From positions 1-64,000 of the forward strand of contig NZ_JAGGPU010000002.1 of assembly GCF_018613605.1 (NCBI RefSeq): a DNA stretch of 64,000 nt, given 5' to 3'. Made by a program: the position numbers and the translations under genes. Under the pieces are notes generated by a model. The model did no database searches, had not been told where the DNA came from, and was given only the letters and a program-made list of their open reading frames with translations. Position 1 is the first letter of the stretch. Each line of letters starts with the position of its first letter. This DNA is from Pedobacter sp. ISL-64 (GTDB lineage Bacteria > Bacteroidota > Bacteroidia > Sphingobacteriales > Sphingobacteriaceae). Positions 35,252 through 43,724 of this stretch are shown one piece after another.

Positions 35252-38200
35252 TTAAAATCCAGCCCTTAGGCCTAAAGAGATTGTTTTTGAAGGAGGAAGA
35301 GAGGTTAGATTTCTTGAATAGTCAGGATCAATGTTCTTCTTATTGGCAGTCCATAGCAGGCCGACGTTGCTCATATTGGCATATAAGTTGAAATCGCTAA
35401 TTTTCAGTCTGGCCAAGAATGATAATTTCGGGCTGTACTCAATATTAATATACTGGATCCTAACATGATCACCCTTTTCAATCAGGGCGCCGGAATACTT
35501 ATAGAAATTTTCCCTGTTTGTAGGAGCTGGGTAGACCAGTGAAGGTATACTTGTCCATTTTTCGTCTCCAGGATTTTGCCACCTCTCTGCAAAGTCTTTA
35601 TGGCCTTTGCCGTTTGTATATAACCCATTATATTCAATACTTTGTCGTCTAAAAAAATATCCGAGTTTATAGCTTAGTGCTATACTTAAGGACAGCCCTT
35701 GCCAAGAAAAAGTATTTCCAAGATTTCCGTAATAGGTTGGGATAGCGGACCCCCAATAGGTGAGGTCATCAATTGTTGCAGTTGCTCCCGTTAATGTTGC
35801 GTAATTTTTGTTTACTACTCCATTGAGATATCCCTGTGGATCTCCAGTGGAAGGATCAAGTCCTGCCCACTTATAGGAAAGAATGCTATAAACTGGCAAT
35901 CCGACTTTTCCGGTTATACCAATCGCAGATGTCATGAAATTGCTTGCCCTGATTGAGCTCAGATAATAATCCGTTACTCTATCCTTATAACGGCTCAAGT
36001 TCAGATTCGTTAACCATTTAAATCGACCATTAAAATTTATTGCACGTATTTCTATGTCAACGCCATTGCCCTTCATGGACGCAGCATTTTTTAGAAGGTT
36101 GAGTCCAGACCCAGTGGTAGGATCAAGGGGGGAGTTTCCCAAAAGGTCAGTTCCCTTCTTCTTAAAATATTCAAGACTTCCACTTATACGGCTATTTTTG
36201 GAACCAAAATCCAGAGCGAAATTTATTGTCCTGATTGTCTCCCACTTTAACTCAGGGTTGCCGAATTGGCTAAAGGTCGCATAGGGGGTTTGGGTGTATG
36301 GTGAATTGGCCCCATACAAAATCGTGGTAACAGCTGATCTCGATGGATCGGCATTGCCACTAAACCCGTAGGTTGCCCTGAGCTTTAATAAGGGCAAAGA
36401 ATTGATGTTATAAAAGCTTTCCTTTGAAATCTGCCAGCTTAGCCCAGCTGACCATAAGGGGTTCCACTTATCATTTGTATTTACACCGAACAAGTTGGTT
36501 GCATCCTGCCTTGCACTTGCAGATAGTGTATACCTATTCTTGTAGGTATACGCCATATTGAAAAAATTGGACAGGTAATACAATTGGGTCTGGTACATGG
36601 TTCCGCTGGATGGAACAAATGCGTTACGCCCGGTAATAAAGTTTGGGTAGGTTCTTGTAAAATCCACATTTCCAAAAGTTAACAGGTCATCATTGAAACC
36701 ATAATTTTTGCTCAATGCCCTTGAATTTACATTGTTTCTGAACTCCGCGCCGGCCAGGGCATGGAGCTCATGATCTCCAAATGTCTGGTCAAAATTGATC
36801 TGTCCCCTAATCTGGTTACTGTTGGTACGAGAGTAATCCTTATCCAGGATGCCTCCTTTAGGAACTATATATAGTACATTTCCATCTTTGTCAATTTGCG
36901 TAAACGAATTAACAACATCCCTTGCAAAATAACTGTTCTTGTCTTTCAGTGAAGTTCCTTCAACATTCTGGTTTTCATATTGGTATTTGGCCGAGATACT
37001 TATTCCATTACCCACATTATAGTTAAGATCCAGATTGAGAAGTATGTCCTGCAGTCTAGACTTCTGATCCAGGTTCCTGTAATCTTCTAGGGGGTAATAT
37101 TTCCAGTCCAACAACTTTCCCCCTCCAGCAGTTTCCAGATAAGGCTGTCTATACTGATAAAATGGGGCTGAACTGCCGTCCGGATTTTGTAGGATGGCAT
37201 ATGGGTATAGTTCGTTATAGGCAGAGGCGAAACTTCCATAACCCTGTTTTCCCATGGCGGTATTTTGTTGGGTGTATCTCAATGAGGAAATCACCGTCAG
37301 GTTCTTAAAGAGATGGATACTGTTTTCGAAACCCGTTGTAATTCTCTCCATTTGCTCTTTTAGTGTAGTTCTATTATTATCATACCCTCCCATTATCCTC
37401 CAGTTATAGTACTCAGATCCGCCAGACATGCTTAATGCATGTTGGGTATTTATACCTGTCTTGTAAACCAGTTTATCATATTCATTTCGAACATCGATGG
37501 TTTCCAAATAGCCAATTCTCTGTTCCATTTCTTCGGCTGACAGTTGATTATTGTCATGGCGGACAAGCATCTCTACTACCGGTGATAATGGGCTGCCCAA
37601 GGTATTTATCCTACTCCTGTAGTAACCCTTTCCATAGAGCATTTTTTCCACCTCTATAAAATCATTGGATGATATTAAAGGCATATAAAATAGGTCAGGT
37701 CTGCCTTGTAGGCTGACATTTGATGACAGACTAACTTTAAGTGGCTGATTATAATGGGCTTTTTTTGTAGTAATAACAATTACACCATTACCTGCTCTTG
37801 TTCCCCATATTGATGCCGCTGCAGCGTCTTTCAAAATGCTAATCGACTCCACATCATTAGGATTTATGTTGCCTAAATCACCCTCGTAGGGGAAATTATT
37901 TAAGATTACAAGTGGGCTTTTAGGCCCTACAATAGAACTAAGTCCCCGTATCATTATGGCTCCTTGATCCGTCTGACTCTTGTTTATCACTAGACCGCCA
38001 GCTACTGCTTCCAGTCTATCTAGGATATTTGTGCTTATCTGTTGTTCCAATTGCTGCCTATTTATGACCGTAAATGAGCCAGTCGCTCTTTCTTTTGATA
38101 AGGTCTGGTAGCCAGTAGAAACAGTAACTTCGTTTAGGTTCATAATGCGAGAAGCCAACTGAACTTCTAGCGTTTCTTTTAATGGGACTTTCACATTAAC

Positions 38201-38440
38201 AATAAGGTCATTATAGCCAAGTAAATGTAAGACTAGACTATAATCGCCTTCTACCAGATCTATAGAGAAATGTCCAAAGCTGTCTGTCACTGATTTGTTG
38301 ATGTTGTCCTTCACTGTTATCAGTACTCCGGCTAAAGGGAGGTTGTCGGCTTTTGATGTAACTCTTCCCCGTACCGTTTGTGAATTGGCATTGAGTGATA
38401 CCGAAAATAATATTAATAATATGTAAATAGTAATTCTCAT
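35252..38440 (-). CDS. SusC/RagA-family TonB-linked receptor
   Basis: A SusC-type outer-membrane receptor of about 1062 residues. After a signal peptide (ITIYILLILFSVSLNANSQ) come a CarboxypepD_reg-like domain (VRGRVTSKADNLPLAGVLIT), the linker NEVTVSTGYQTLSKERATGS, a plug with MIRGLSSIVGPKSPLVILNN and ILKDAAAASIWGTRAGNGVI, and the barrel ending ISLGLRAGF. There is no N-terminal STN domain. I take ATG 38440; the upstream ATG at 38470 would overlap the TlpA gene. It pairs with the SusD-like gene after 11 bases. Confidence 0.93.
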   Translation of the reverse strand: MRITIYILLILFSVSLNANSQTVRGRVTSKADNLPLAGVLITVKDNINKSVTDSFGHFSIDLVEGDYSLVLHLLGYNDLIVNVKVPLKETLEVQLASRIMNLNEVTVSTGYQTLSKERATGSFTVINRQQLEQQISTNILDRLEAVAGGLVINKSQTDQGAIMIRGLSSIVGPKSPLVILNNFPYEGDLGNINPNDVESISILKDAAAASIWGTRAGNGVIVITTKKAHYNQPLKVSLSSNVSLQGRPDLFYMPLISSNDFIEVEKMLYGKGYYRSRINTLGSPLSPVVEMLVRHDNNQLSAEEMEQRIGYLETIDVRNEYDKLVYKTGINTQHALSMSGGSEYYNWRIMGGYDNNRTTLKEQMERITTGFENSIHLFKNLTVISSLRYTQQNTAMGKQGYGSFASAYNELYPYAILQNPDGSSAPFYQYRQPYLETAGGGKLLDWKYYPLEDYRNLDQKSRLQDILLNLDLNYNVGNGISISAKYQYENQNVEGTSLKDKNSYFARDVVNSFTQIDKDGNVLYIVPKGGILDKDYSRTNSNQIRGQINFDQTFGDHELHALAGAEFRNNVNSRALSKNYGFNDDLLTFGNVDFTRTYPNFITGRNAFVPSSGTMYQTQLYYLSNFFNMAYTYKNRYTLSASARQDATNLFGVNTNDKWNPLWSAGLSWQISKESFYNINSLPLLKLRATYGFSGNADPSRSAVTTILYGANSPYTQTPYATFSQFGNPELKWETIRTINFALDFGSKNSRISGSLEYFKKKGTDLLGNSPLDPTTGSGLNLLKNAASMKGNGVDIEIRAINFNGRFKWLTNLNLSRYKDRVTDYYLSSIRASNFMTSAIGITGKVGLPVYSILSYKWAGLDPSTGDPQGYLNGVVNKNYATLTGATATIDDLTYWGSAIPTYYGNLGNTFSWQGLSLSIALSYKLGYFFRRQSIEYNGLYTNGKGHKDFAERWQNPGDEKWTSIPSLVYPAPTNRENFYKYSGALIEKGDHVRIQYINIEYSPKLSFLARLKISDFNLYANMSNVGLLWTANKKNIDPDYSRNLTSLPPSKTISLGLRAGF

Positions 38441-38447
38441 AATTGAT

Positions 38448-39677
38448 CTAAATCTTTTTAGTAAGGACAAATAGGTGCATCTTACGAGATTTCTTAACTA
38501 GTTTCAATCCGTAATCGCTTAGTTCTCTGTTTGCCTCGTCGAGGTTGTTTATGCTTTTGCTTAGTCTAATGTTAAATTCGCCTGTTATACCTGTCTCATT
38601 AACTATTGGCATTTCCTTTGACAGATTATTCAATCTTGCAATAACCCTTTTCAGATTAATGCTAATCTTCTCTTCCGGTTTTGAATCAGTCATATGTGAA
38701 TTACTTTTACTAACCAAAGCGAGAATGATTCTATTTTCTTTCTTAAAGGTTACTTGGTAAGGAGAATATTTAGCTAAATCCCGAATTAATTCTTGATAAA
38801 GGCTGGTGTGAGATTCCGTAATATTCCTGTATTCGTAATTGAAGTATTCCTTTTTGAACAAGTCGTCATTTTTAATATTTATCCTAATCGACGATGGATG
38901 GCTTGGTGTATTGGTTTCTTGCAAAAGTCCATATGCAATTCTATAATAGATATCCTGAAAGGTAGAATTCGTCATGATTTTACCTATGATGACATTGTTT
39001 TTGTTGATAATATCTCTTGATCCCGATGGTAAACCAGGATTCCAACCTTTAACAAGGATGGAATAGAACACGGTTTGTTCAATGGGGAGATCCGGACTAC
39101 CATAAAGAGGTATCGACAAATCCATGTCCTTTTTCAGATGGATCAATTTGCTGTTATGCAATAACAGGTTATTAATATGCTCATTATTTAATGCTTCAAT
39201 ATCAGTTGCACCTAAATAAACGCCGCTCTTACTTAACCAAACATAATGTGGAATGATTTGATGTGGAAACAAACTGGTAAAAAGCGTATCATTCACTATC
39301 GTTGTTTCATTGGTACGATTTGGTATCTTTTCTACGAAAGCCTGAACCGTTTTTTGGTCTTCACGCGTTGCCATGATTATTTCTAAATCATTTGTGAATC
39401 TTTTTTGTAGACTGCTTGTTTTTGGAATATTTCCAATACAAGCACTACACCACGTCGCCCAAAAGTCCAGTATGATCAGTTTGCCTTTGTAGTCGTTTAG
39501 GGTAATAGTCTTTTTACCAGTTGGATGGTTGACAACCTGTAAGGGCATACTCCAAACGGCTTCGGGAATGGTGTCGCCGATGGTTAGAGGCTTTATATTA
39601 TTGTTCTGGCTTTGCGCTTTGGCCCTAAAAAAAAGGCAAAGCGTGGCCAGTACTATGGTTAGTATAATTTTTTTCAT
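38448..39677 (-). CDS. TlpA-like thioredoxin protein with DUF3738-like C-terminus
   Basis: A 409-residue exported protein. Signal peptide MKKIILTIVLATLCLFFRAK is followed by a TlpA/ResA-type thioredoxin domain at about 30-165 with the redox pair Cys77-Cys80 in FWATWCSACIGNIP. The C-terminal half (about 230-409) resembles the TIGR03435/DUF3738 domain, with the signature PIVNETGITGEF and a terminal YGLKLVKKSRKMHLFVLTKK. The fusion sits first in the operon before SusC/SusD. The family occurs in Bacteroidota TlpA-SusC-SusD loci; its substrate is unknown. Confidence 0.8.
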   Translation of the reverse strand: MKKIILTIVLATLCLFFRAKAQSQNNNIKPLTIGDTIPEAVWSMPLQVVNHPTGKKTITLNDYKGKLIILDFWATWCSACIGNIPKTSSLQKRFTNDLEIIMATREDQKTVQAFVEKIPNRTNETTIVNDTLFTSLFPHQIIPHYVWLSKSGVYLGATDIEALNNEHINNLLLHNSKLIHLKKDMDLSIPLYGSPDLPIEQTVFYSILVKGWNPGLPSGSRDIINKNNVIIGKIMTNSTFQDIYYRIAYGLLQETNTPSHPSSIRINIKNDDLFKKEYFNYEYRNITESHTSLYQELIRDLAKYSPYQVTFKKENRIILALVSKSNSHMTDSKPEEKISINLKRVIARLNNLSKEMPIVNETGITGEFNIRLSKSINNLDEANRELSDYGLKLVKKSRKMHLFVLTKKI

Positions 39678-39712
39678 TAGTTTTTATGAAATAATAAGTT
39701 GGTCAGTTGATC

Positions 39713-39764
39713 AAAAAAAAGCGAGACGACGCACATCTCCCTATTTGATATGGCGCCGTCTGCT
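39713..39764 (-). terminator. Intrinsic terminator or leader attenuator upstream of TlpA operon
   Basis: Read on the minus strand, AGACGGCGC pairs with GCGTCGTCT (8 of 9 bp) and is followed by CGC and eight T. It ends only 36 bases before the TlpA start codon, so it either closes a separate upstream transcript or acts as a leader attenuator of the TlpA-SusC-SusD operon. Confidence 0.65.
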
Positions 39765-39779
39765 GATTAATTTTGCCGT

Positions 39780-40037
39780 TTAAACGGGTGATTTTATTAT
39801 CAATTTGAACAATTCTTTTTTGGAAAAAACAGGTGTACATAAATTAGTCAGTACCACCTTTATCAAACGGCACCGACATTGGTGTGTGGTATTAAGGTTT
39901 TGTTTTGGGTTGACAGAAGATGTTATGCCATTATTTAAGTAAATAAACAAACCATTCTCTCTTTTTTCAAAAAAGACTTTAATCCTTTTAAAGAAAATAA
40001 CTTGAGTTAGTTTGTTCATCACTCGTTCTTTTATCAA
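39780..40037 (-). CDS. Possible small basic protein
   Basis: An 85-codon frame (or 79 from the internal ATG, MNKLTQVIFFKRIKVFFEKR). There is no family I recognise. Support is positional: the frame ends 16 bases before the minus-strand terminator at 39764 and begins at the exit of the structured element at 40021-40238, as expected for a short gene with a structured leader. It could equally be a chance frame. Confidence 0.3.
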   Translation of the reverse strand: MIKERVMNKLTQVIFFKRIKVFFEKRENGLFIYLNNGITSSVNPKQNLNTTHQCRCRLIKVVLTNLCTPVFSKKELFKLIIKSPV

Positions 40038-40238
40038 CGAGTCTCAGATATATCATTAGGTGTACCATACTATAGAGGGCCCTATCGATCCACCGTATCA
40101 CAAGGTTCCAACGCCTTCAACCCGGTTTCACGATAGAGCCCATGACCTATAGTCGTACAAAAGTACGCATAATATTGCCATGGGCATTAATCTACCGTCT
40201 CGGTTGATTGCAAACGTTGGAATTTGTGATCGAGACTC
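40021..40238. ncRNA. Densely structured intergenic element with pseudoknot potential
   Basis: Perfect nested inverted pairs: GAGTCTC (40039-40045) with GAGACTC (40232-40238); TTCCAACG (40106-40113) with CGTTGGAA (40215-40222), extended by CACAA/TTGTG; GCCCATG (40138-40144) with CATGGGC (40179-40185); and an inner CGTAC-AAAA-GTACG hairpin (40154-40167). A further pair, CTATCG (40082-40087) with CGATAG (40131-40136), crosses the second helix. ACTCGTT/AACGAGT (40021-40042) forms a small hairpin beside it. Strand is undecided. No Rfam family is recognised by eye. From 40239 to 40423 no gene is seen. Confidence 0.5.
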
Positions 40239-40423
40239 TTTATTAATACCTATTATCTAATGATAAGCATTGCAATTGCATAAAAAGCAGTGCATTACAA
40301 AACAGAAGACAAATCAAATATAGTAAAAATACTTTGATATATGCAAATTATTAGCAAGTAAATGTCAAAGTAAATCAACTTGTCTTAGTTCTACTAATGT
40401 GGCTCTTTACCTTTAAGGTTCAT

Positions 40424-40960
40424 ATGGCAAATAAATTGGATATTCCCAAGAATGATCTTGGACCTTTTCTCACATTAAAAGATATAACGAGTATTGATAT
40501 TCATGCAAAAACTGGGATTTCGACTATAGAATTAAGCCAATTAAGAAAAGGCTCAATAAAGAGTATAGGTGCGCAAAAATTGTTTTTGATCGCCAAAGCT
40601 GGCGGAATAGAAATAAAAGAAATGCTCGAAAACGTTTACCCTCAATTGAAATTAAGAAGAGAAATTACTAAAACAAAAATAACAGAGTTTGACGATTTCA
40701 AAGGTTTCTTTGAATATATCCAAGGTGATGCAATACAAGAAATTGCTGATAAAACTGGTTTAACACCGTATCGTCTCAAAAATATTAAAAACAATAAAGT
40801 CAATCCTTTGGCGCATGAACTCTATTTGATAGAGCTTGCTACTAAAACCAAGCCTGGAACATTATTTAATGTTCTTTACAAGGATTTGGAGCTTAACACA
40901 TCTGAAGAAGAGGCTAGGCTCCGGCTTTTGGAAAAGAATAAGAGCAGCAAGAAACATTAA
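40424..40960 (+). CDS. Double helix-turn-helix protein (XRE-like)
   Basis: A 178-residue soluble protein composed of two similar units. Unit 1 (about residues 10-70) has LKDITSIDIHAKTGISTIEL and LRKGSIKSIGAQKLFLIAKA; unit 2 (about 95-160) has GDAIQEIADKTGLTPYRLKN and VNPLAHELYLIELATKTKPG. Each looks like a Cro/C1-type HTH. I start it at ATG 40424 (MANKLDIPKN) rather than 40397. It lies 185 bases after the structured element and could be its regulator. No enzymatic domain is visible. Confidence 0.55.
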   Translation: MANKLDIPKNDLGPFLTLKDITSIDIHAKTGISTIELSQLRKGSIKSIGAQKLFLIAKAGGIEIKEMLENVYPQLKLRREITKTKITEFDDFKGFFEYIQGDAIQEIADKTGLTPYRLKNIKNNKVNPLAHELYLIELATKTKPGTLFNVLYKDLELNTSEEEARLRLLEKNKSSKKH

Positions 40961-41069
40961 AGGCAAAGATAACCAGTATTGTAAACGACAAAAAGCCACT
41001 ACGCATAAAGTCTATTAAATTAGCTATTGAAATACGATCCACGGGAAAGAATAAACCTCAAATAGCTGC

Positions 41070-41366
41070 ATGATGCCAACCATAGAACAAATTAAACACG
41101 AAATCTTCATTTCCCTTCGGAAACGAATTCAGGAACCGGGCATAAACGATATTGTGGTCGAGGGAGTGGTGAGGGTTGGCCTGACTAAAAAATATCAATA
41201 TCACCTGACCGCTGAAGAATTTAATACCATAGGCGACGAATTAGCGGAAGGGGGCTATTTCCGTTGGAATGACAATGGCCGTTTGGCTTTGACCGCAGAT
41301 GGTCGGAATACCTGTCTCGGTTTAAAGCAAGCCGCTGACCACGTGTTACCATTCATATTATATTAA
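41070..41366 (+). CDS. Hypothetical protein
   Basis: A 98-residue protein, probably soluble, with a possible winged-helix character: YQYHLTAEEFNTIGDELAEG, then a short beta-hairpin GGYFRWNDNGRLALTADGRN. I know no family. The start may be ATG 41070 or the adjacent ATG 41073. It belongs to a run of small co-oriented unknown genes from 40.4 to 43.4 kb. Confidence 0.55.
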   Translation: MMPTIEQIKHEIFISLRKRIQEPGINDIVVEGVVRVGLTKKYQYHLTAEEFNTIGDELAEGGYFRWNDNGRLALTADGRNTCLGLKQAADHVLPFILY

Positions 41367-41433
41367 GGCACTTCAAAAATGCAGTGTTTTTGTTTTTTAA
41401 CATTAACTGTGTTTTTACCCGCAACCGCAATTA

Positions 41434-41517
41434 TTGTTATTGACGAATAAATGTTAAATTTGCCCAAGAGAGCGTTAGTGCGGGGGTAAAGTCGTTCTGG
41501 CTTGCCTCCGTTTTTTT
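41434..41517 (+). ncRNA. Promoter plus short hairpin RNA element, copy B
   Basis: A TTG at 41434-41436 and TAAATTTG at 41455-41462, 18 bases apart, fit a Bacteroidota promoter. Downstream AGAGAGCGTTAGTG leads into CGGGGGTAA (41481-41489) pairing with TTGCCTCCG (41502-41510) and seven T. The whole unit is homologous in order and wording to 31809-31875. It lies 53 bases before the next gene, so it is either a short RNA or a leader attenuator. Confidence 0.5.
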
Positions 41518-41569
41518 AATATCAGGGTATCTACTAGATATGCGCATTTCTAAATTTTTGACTACCATT

Positions 41570-41959
41570 ATGGAGCAATTTAAAAATGACATATTGTACC
41601 ATGCCATTTGTTCAGAGCAGGAGAGTGATTATTTAGGCTACCTTACCGATCTGGCAAAGTGGAGCATTGCAAACCAAGGCGCTTGTGTAAATGAAAAAAC
41701 ACCTGCTATCCTGCGGGATGATATACTAAACGCTATAGAGCGGGTTAAAAAACTTAAAATCCTTCTTACGGAATTAGCCCAAAACGGCTATACCATCAGG
41801 GGCGGCGATCAGTATCCCGATTATGATTTTTACAGTAATTATTTTAAAAAGGTAATAGCCAGTGCAAGAACCGTTTTAAGAAAGCTCAATCCATATTTAA
41901 CAAAACACAGAAAGATTTCAGGCGCATTTGCACTTGGCGAGCTAAGCCCGGGGTACTGA
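41570..41959 (+). CDS. Hypothetical protein
   Basis: A 129-residue, largely helical soluble protein (MEQFKNDILYHAICSEQESD, VKKLKILLTELAQNGYTIRG, SYFKK-type region near 100). I do not recognise a family. Start chosen at ATG 41570; ATG 41540 is in frame but lies close to the preceding terminator-like hairpin. It is the first of three closely spaced genes (41570, 41996, 42202). Confidence 0.5.
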   Translation: MEQFKNDILYHAICSEQESDYLGYLTDLAKWSIANQGACVNEKTPAILRDDILNAIERVKKLKILLTELAQNGYTIRGGDQYPDYDFYSNYFKKVIASARTVLRKLNPYLTKHRKISGAFALGELSPGY

Positions 41960-41995
41960 TGATTGCCATATAATACCTATCATAAAAAAACGCTT

Positions 41996-42190
41996 ATGCC
42001 CCAATCCAACAACCTCCACAACCTCCAAGAAATACAGATTTCTGATATCCAAGTGGGTACATTTATTGTAAATTTGGGTGTAATTTTAGAGATCGATGAA
42101 AAGGACAATTTTTTCAACCTTGTAATCTCCAGAATGAATGAAAAACAGGTCATAAAATTTGAAAAAGATGTATCTCTGATCATTTATTAA
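41996..42190 (+). CDS. Hypothetical small protein
   Basis: A 64-residue protein with a beta-rich pattern (ISDIQVGTFIVNLGVILEID, FNLVISRMNEKQVIKFEKD). No family recognised. It lies 11 bases before the next gene and probably shares its transcript. ATG 41963 is an alternative start. Confidence 0.5.
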   Translation: MPQSNNLHNLQEIQISDIQVGTFIVNLGVILEIDEKDNFFNLVISRMNEKQVIKFEKDVSLIIY

Positions 42191-42201
42191 ACTATAGCAA
42201 A

Positions 42202-42876
42202 ATGGATTTGGGGGATGCTACGATAAAGGCGGATACCCTTATTTGGGTACGGCTAAACCGGAATAAACAGCTCGGTATCGTAGTCAGTATGCGCCAGCAC
42301 TCCCTTGATGTCAAAATGTACCGGAAGCAAAGCAATACCTTTAATCCTTATGTTGAAACCGTATCGCTAAGGATCATTAAGCGGGCAGAGATCAGTCCAG
42401 AAGAGTACTTAAAAATCGCCTGCGGCAAGAAGATACTGAACAGAAATACAGCCCTGCAACTGGTTGCGGTCAATTTTGTTTTTGCTGATGTGGAAAGGCG
42501 GAAAGAAAGGCGGGTGTATTATTGTGTAAAATGTCAGGGTTTCCATACGACCTCCCTGCGCTGGCTGCCTGTCGCCATCAGGGTAAAATTGCGAGACCGC
42601 CCCTTTAAAGCATACCTACATCGGACTGGTGATCTGGATAAATATACTTCTACTCTGCACAACTGGCAGACCAGCCTGCACCATTGGTTAAGGGACGATA
42701 TTGGTTTGAGAATCGGCAAGGGTACTTTCCTGAAGACACTCCACAAATATAACGACAATGATATAGAGGCCATAAAGAAGCTTGTCAATACACCTGCGGA
42801 GTACATCGAGTTTGTGCTTTACGAATTTATGCGGTACCGAAATGACCATAATGACCTGTACGATCTTGATGTATAA
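42202..42876 (+). CDS. Hypothetical protein with CxxC...H element
   Basis: A 224-residue protein. The N-terminal third is beta-rich (DTLIWVRLNRNKQLGIVVSM), resembling a small barrel. A possible zinc element, YYCVKCQGFHTTS, lies at about residues 111-123, and the C-terminal third is helical (AEYIEFVLYEFMRYRNDH). I know no family. The preceding gene ends 11 bases upstream. A TATATTTG promoter box follows just after its stop, for the next gene. Confidence 0.55.
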   Translation: MDLGDATIKADTLIWVRLNRNKQLGIVVSMRQHSLDVKMYRKQSNTFNPYVETVSLRIIKRAEISPEEYLKIACGKKILNRNTALQLVAVNFVFADVERRKERRVYYCVKCQGFHTTSLRWLPVAIRVKLRDRPFKAYLHRTGDLDKYTSTLHNWQTSLHHWLRDDIGLRIGKGTFLKTLHKYNDNDIEAIKKLVNTPAEYIEFVLYEFMRYRNDHNDLYDLDV

Positions 42877-42904
42877 ATTTTATATTTGCCCCGTATAAAT
42901 CAAC

Positions 42905-43054
42905 ATGCAAGCTCCAAAACAAAATAAGCCAAAAAGGAAAAGGATCAGTACAAAAGTTCAACCTGCTGAAAGCCTTTCTAATACCTCTGGAAATAAAGTG
43001 GTAATAGGCAGATTGATCTATGAGAAGATTGATACGGTGAAGAAAGAAAAGTAG
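42905..43054 (+). CDS. Small basic protein
   Basis: A 49-residue, Lys/Arg-rich protein (MQAPKQNKPKRKRISTKVQP), followed by a short hydrophobic-acidic tail. A clear -7 box TATATTTG lies at about 42882-42889 and would place the transcript start shortly before the ATG. It could bind nucleic acid or a partner protein; no family recognised. Confidence 0.45.
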   Translation: MQAPKQNKPKRKRISTKVQPAESLSNTSGNKVVIGRLIYEKIDTVKKEK

Positions 43055-43066
43055 GAAACACTGATA

Positions 43067-43360
43067 ATGATAGATATAACCGTCCTTGCTGTATTTGATA
43101 CCTCGCTAAAAACCCCAGATGCGGTGGACAGACTAATGAACAACAGGCTGACTGCGCTGGCCTCCGATCTGCAAACATACCTCTATAAAATATTTGCAGG
43201 AGAAAGGGGGGTTGAAGACTTGGTGATCTATTTAGGTTATAACAATAAATACGCTGTGCAATGGAAGATTGTTAGTGATGTCTCCAGCCATATTGGGGCA
43301 GAAGTAGCCAAATGCTGCAATAACCTGGGCTATCTTCCTTGGAATGATGTAGAACTGTAA
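43067..43360 (+). CDS. Hypothetical protein
   Basis: A 97-residue soluble protein (VLAVFDTSLKTPDAVDRLMN, IYLGYNNKYAVQWKIVSDVS), with mixed helix and strand and no family I recognise. It lies 12 bases after the small basic protein and is convergent with the HU gene, whose stop is 4 bases away. Confidence 0.5.
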   Translation: MIDITVLAVFDTSLKTPDAVDRLMNNRLTALASDLQTYLYKIFAGERGVEDLVIYLGYNNKYAVQWKIVSDVSSHIGAEVAKCCNNLGYLPWNDVEL

Positions 43361-43364
43361 TTAT

Positions 43365-43661
43365 TTAAACTACCTCCTTTGAAAGGTTCGTTTTTACCCG
43401 CGCTACAAATTCCTTTGAAGGCTTAAACGAGGGGATATAATGTTCGGGGATTTGTACCGCGGTATTTTTTGAAATGTTACGCCCTGTTTTGGCTGCTCTT
43501 TTCTTTACGGTAAAACTGCCAAATCCACGTACGTATACCGCTTCGCCATCAGTTAAATTATTCTTAATTGCTTTAAAAAAGACTTCTAATATTTGTGAAA
43601 CTTCTGCTCTGTCGATCCCGGTTTTTGTAGTAATCTGGATAACTATGTCTGATTTGGTCAT
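43365..43661 (-). CDS. HU/IHF-family DNA-bending protein
   Basis: A 98-residue nucleoid protein. The HU fold is clear: MTKSDIVIQITTKTGIDRAE in the helical dimerisation part, GEAVYVRGFGSFTVKKRAAK, the DNA-inserting arm region GRNISKNTAVQIPEHYIPSF and the C-terminal FKPSKEFVARV. Such proteins often assist tyrosine-recombinase intasomes and transfer of mobile elements, so an accessory role for the recombinases upstream is plausible. Length is normal for the family. Confidence 0.92.
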   Translation of the reverse strand: MTKSDIVIQITTKTGIDRAEVSQILEVFFKAIKNNLTDGEAVYVRGFGSFTVKKRAAKTGRNISKNTAVQIPEHYIPSFKPSKEFVARVKTNLSKEVV

Positions 43662-43724
43662 ATTTAATATTCGTTTTTGAATTTATATTTATTGTTTTTT
43701 AGGAATTGTTTGGAACTACTTTTA

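Noticed and set aside
40021..40238. Interpretation of the structured element as a retron ncRNA
   Set aside because: No reverse transcriptase gene lies nearby; only the outer inverted repeat resembles a retron a1/a2 stem.
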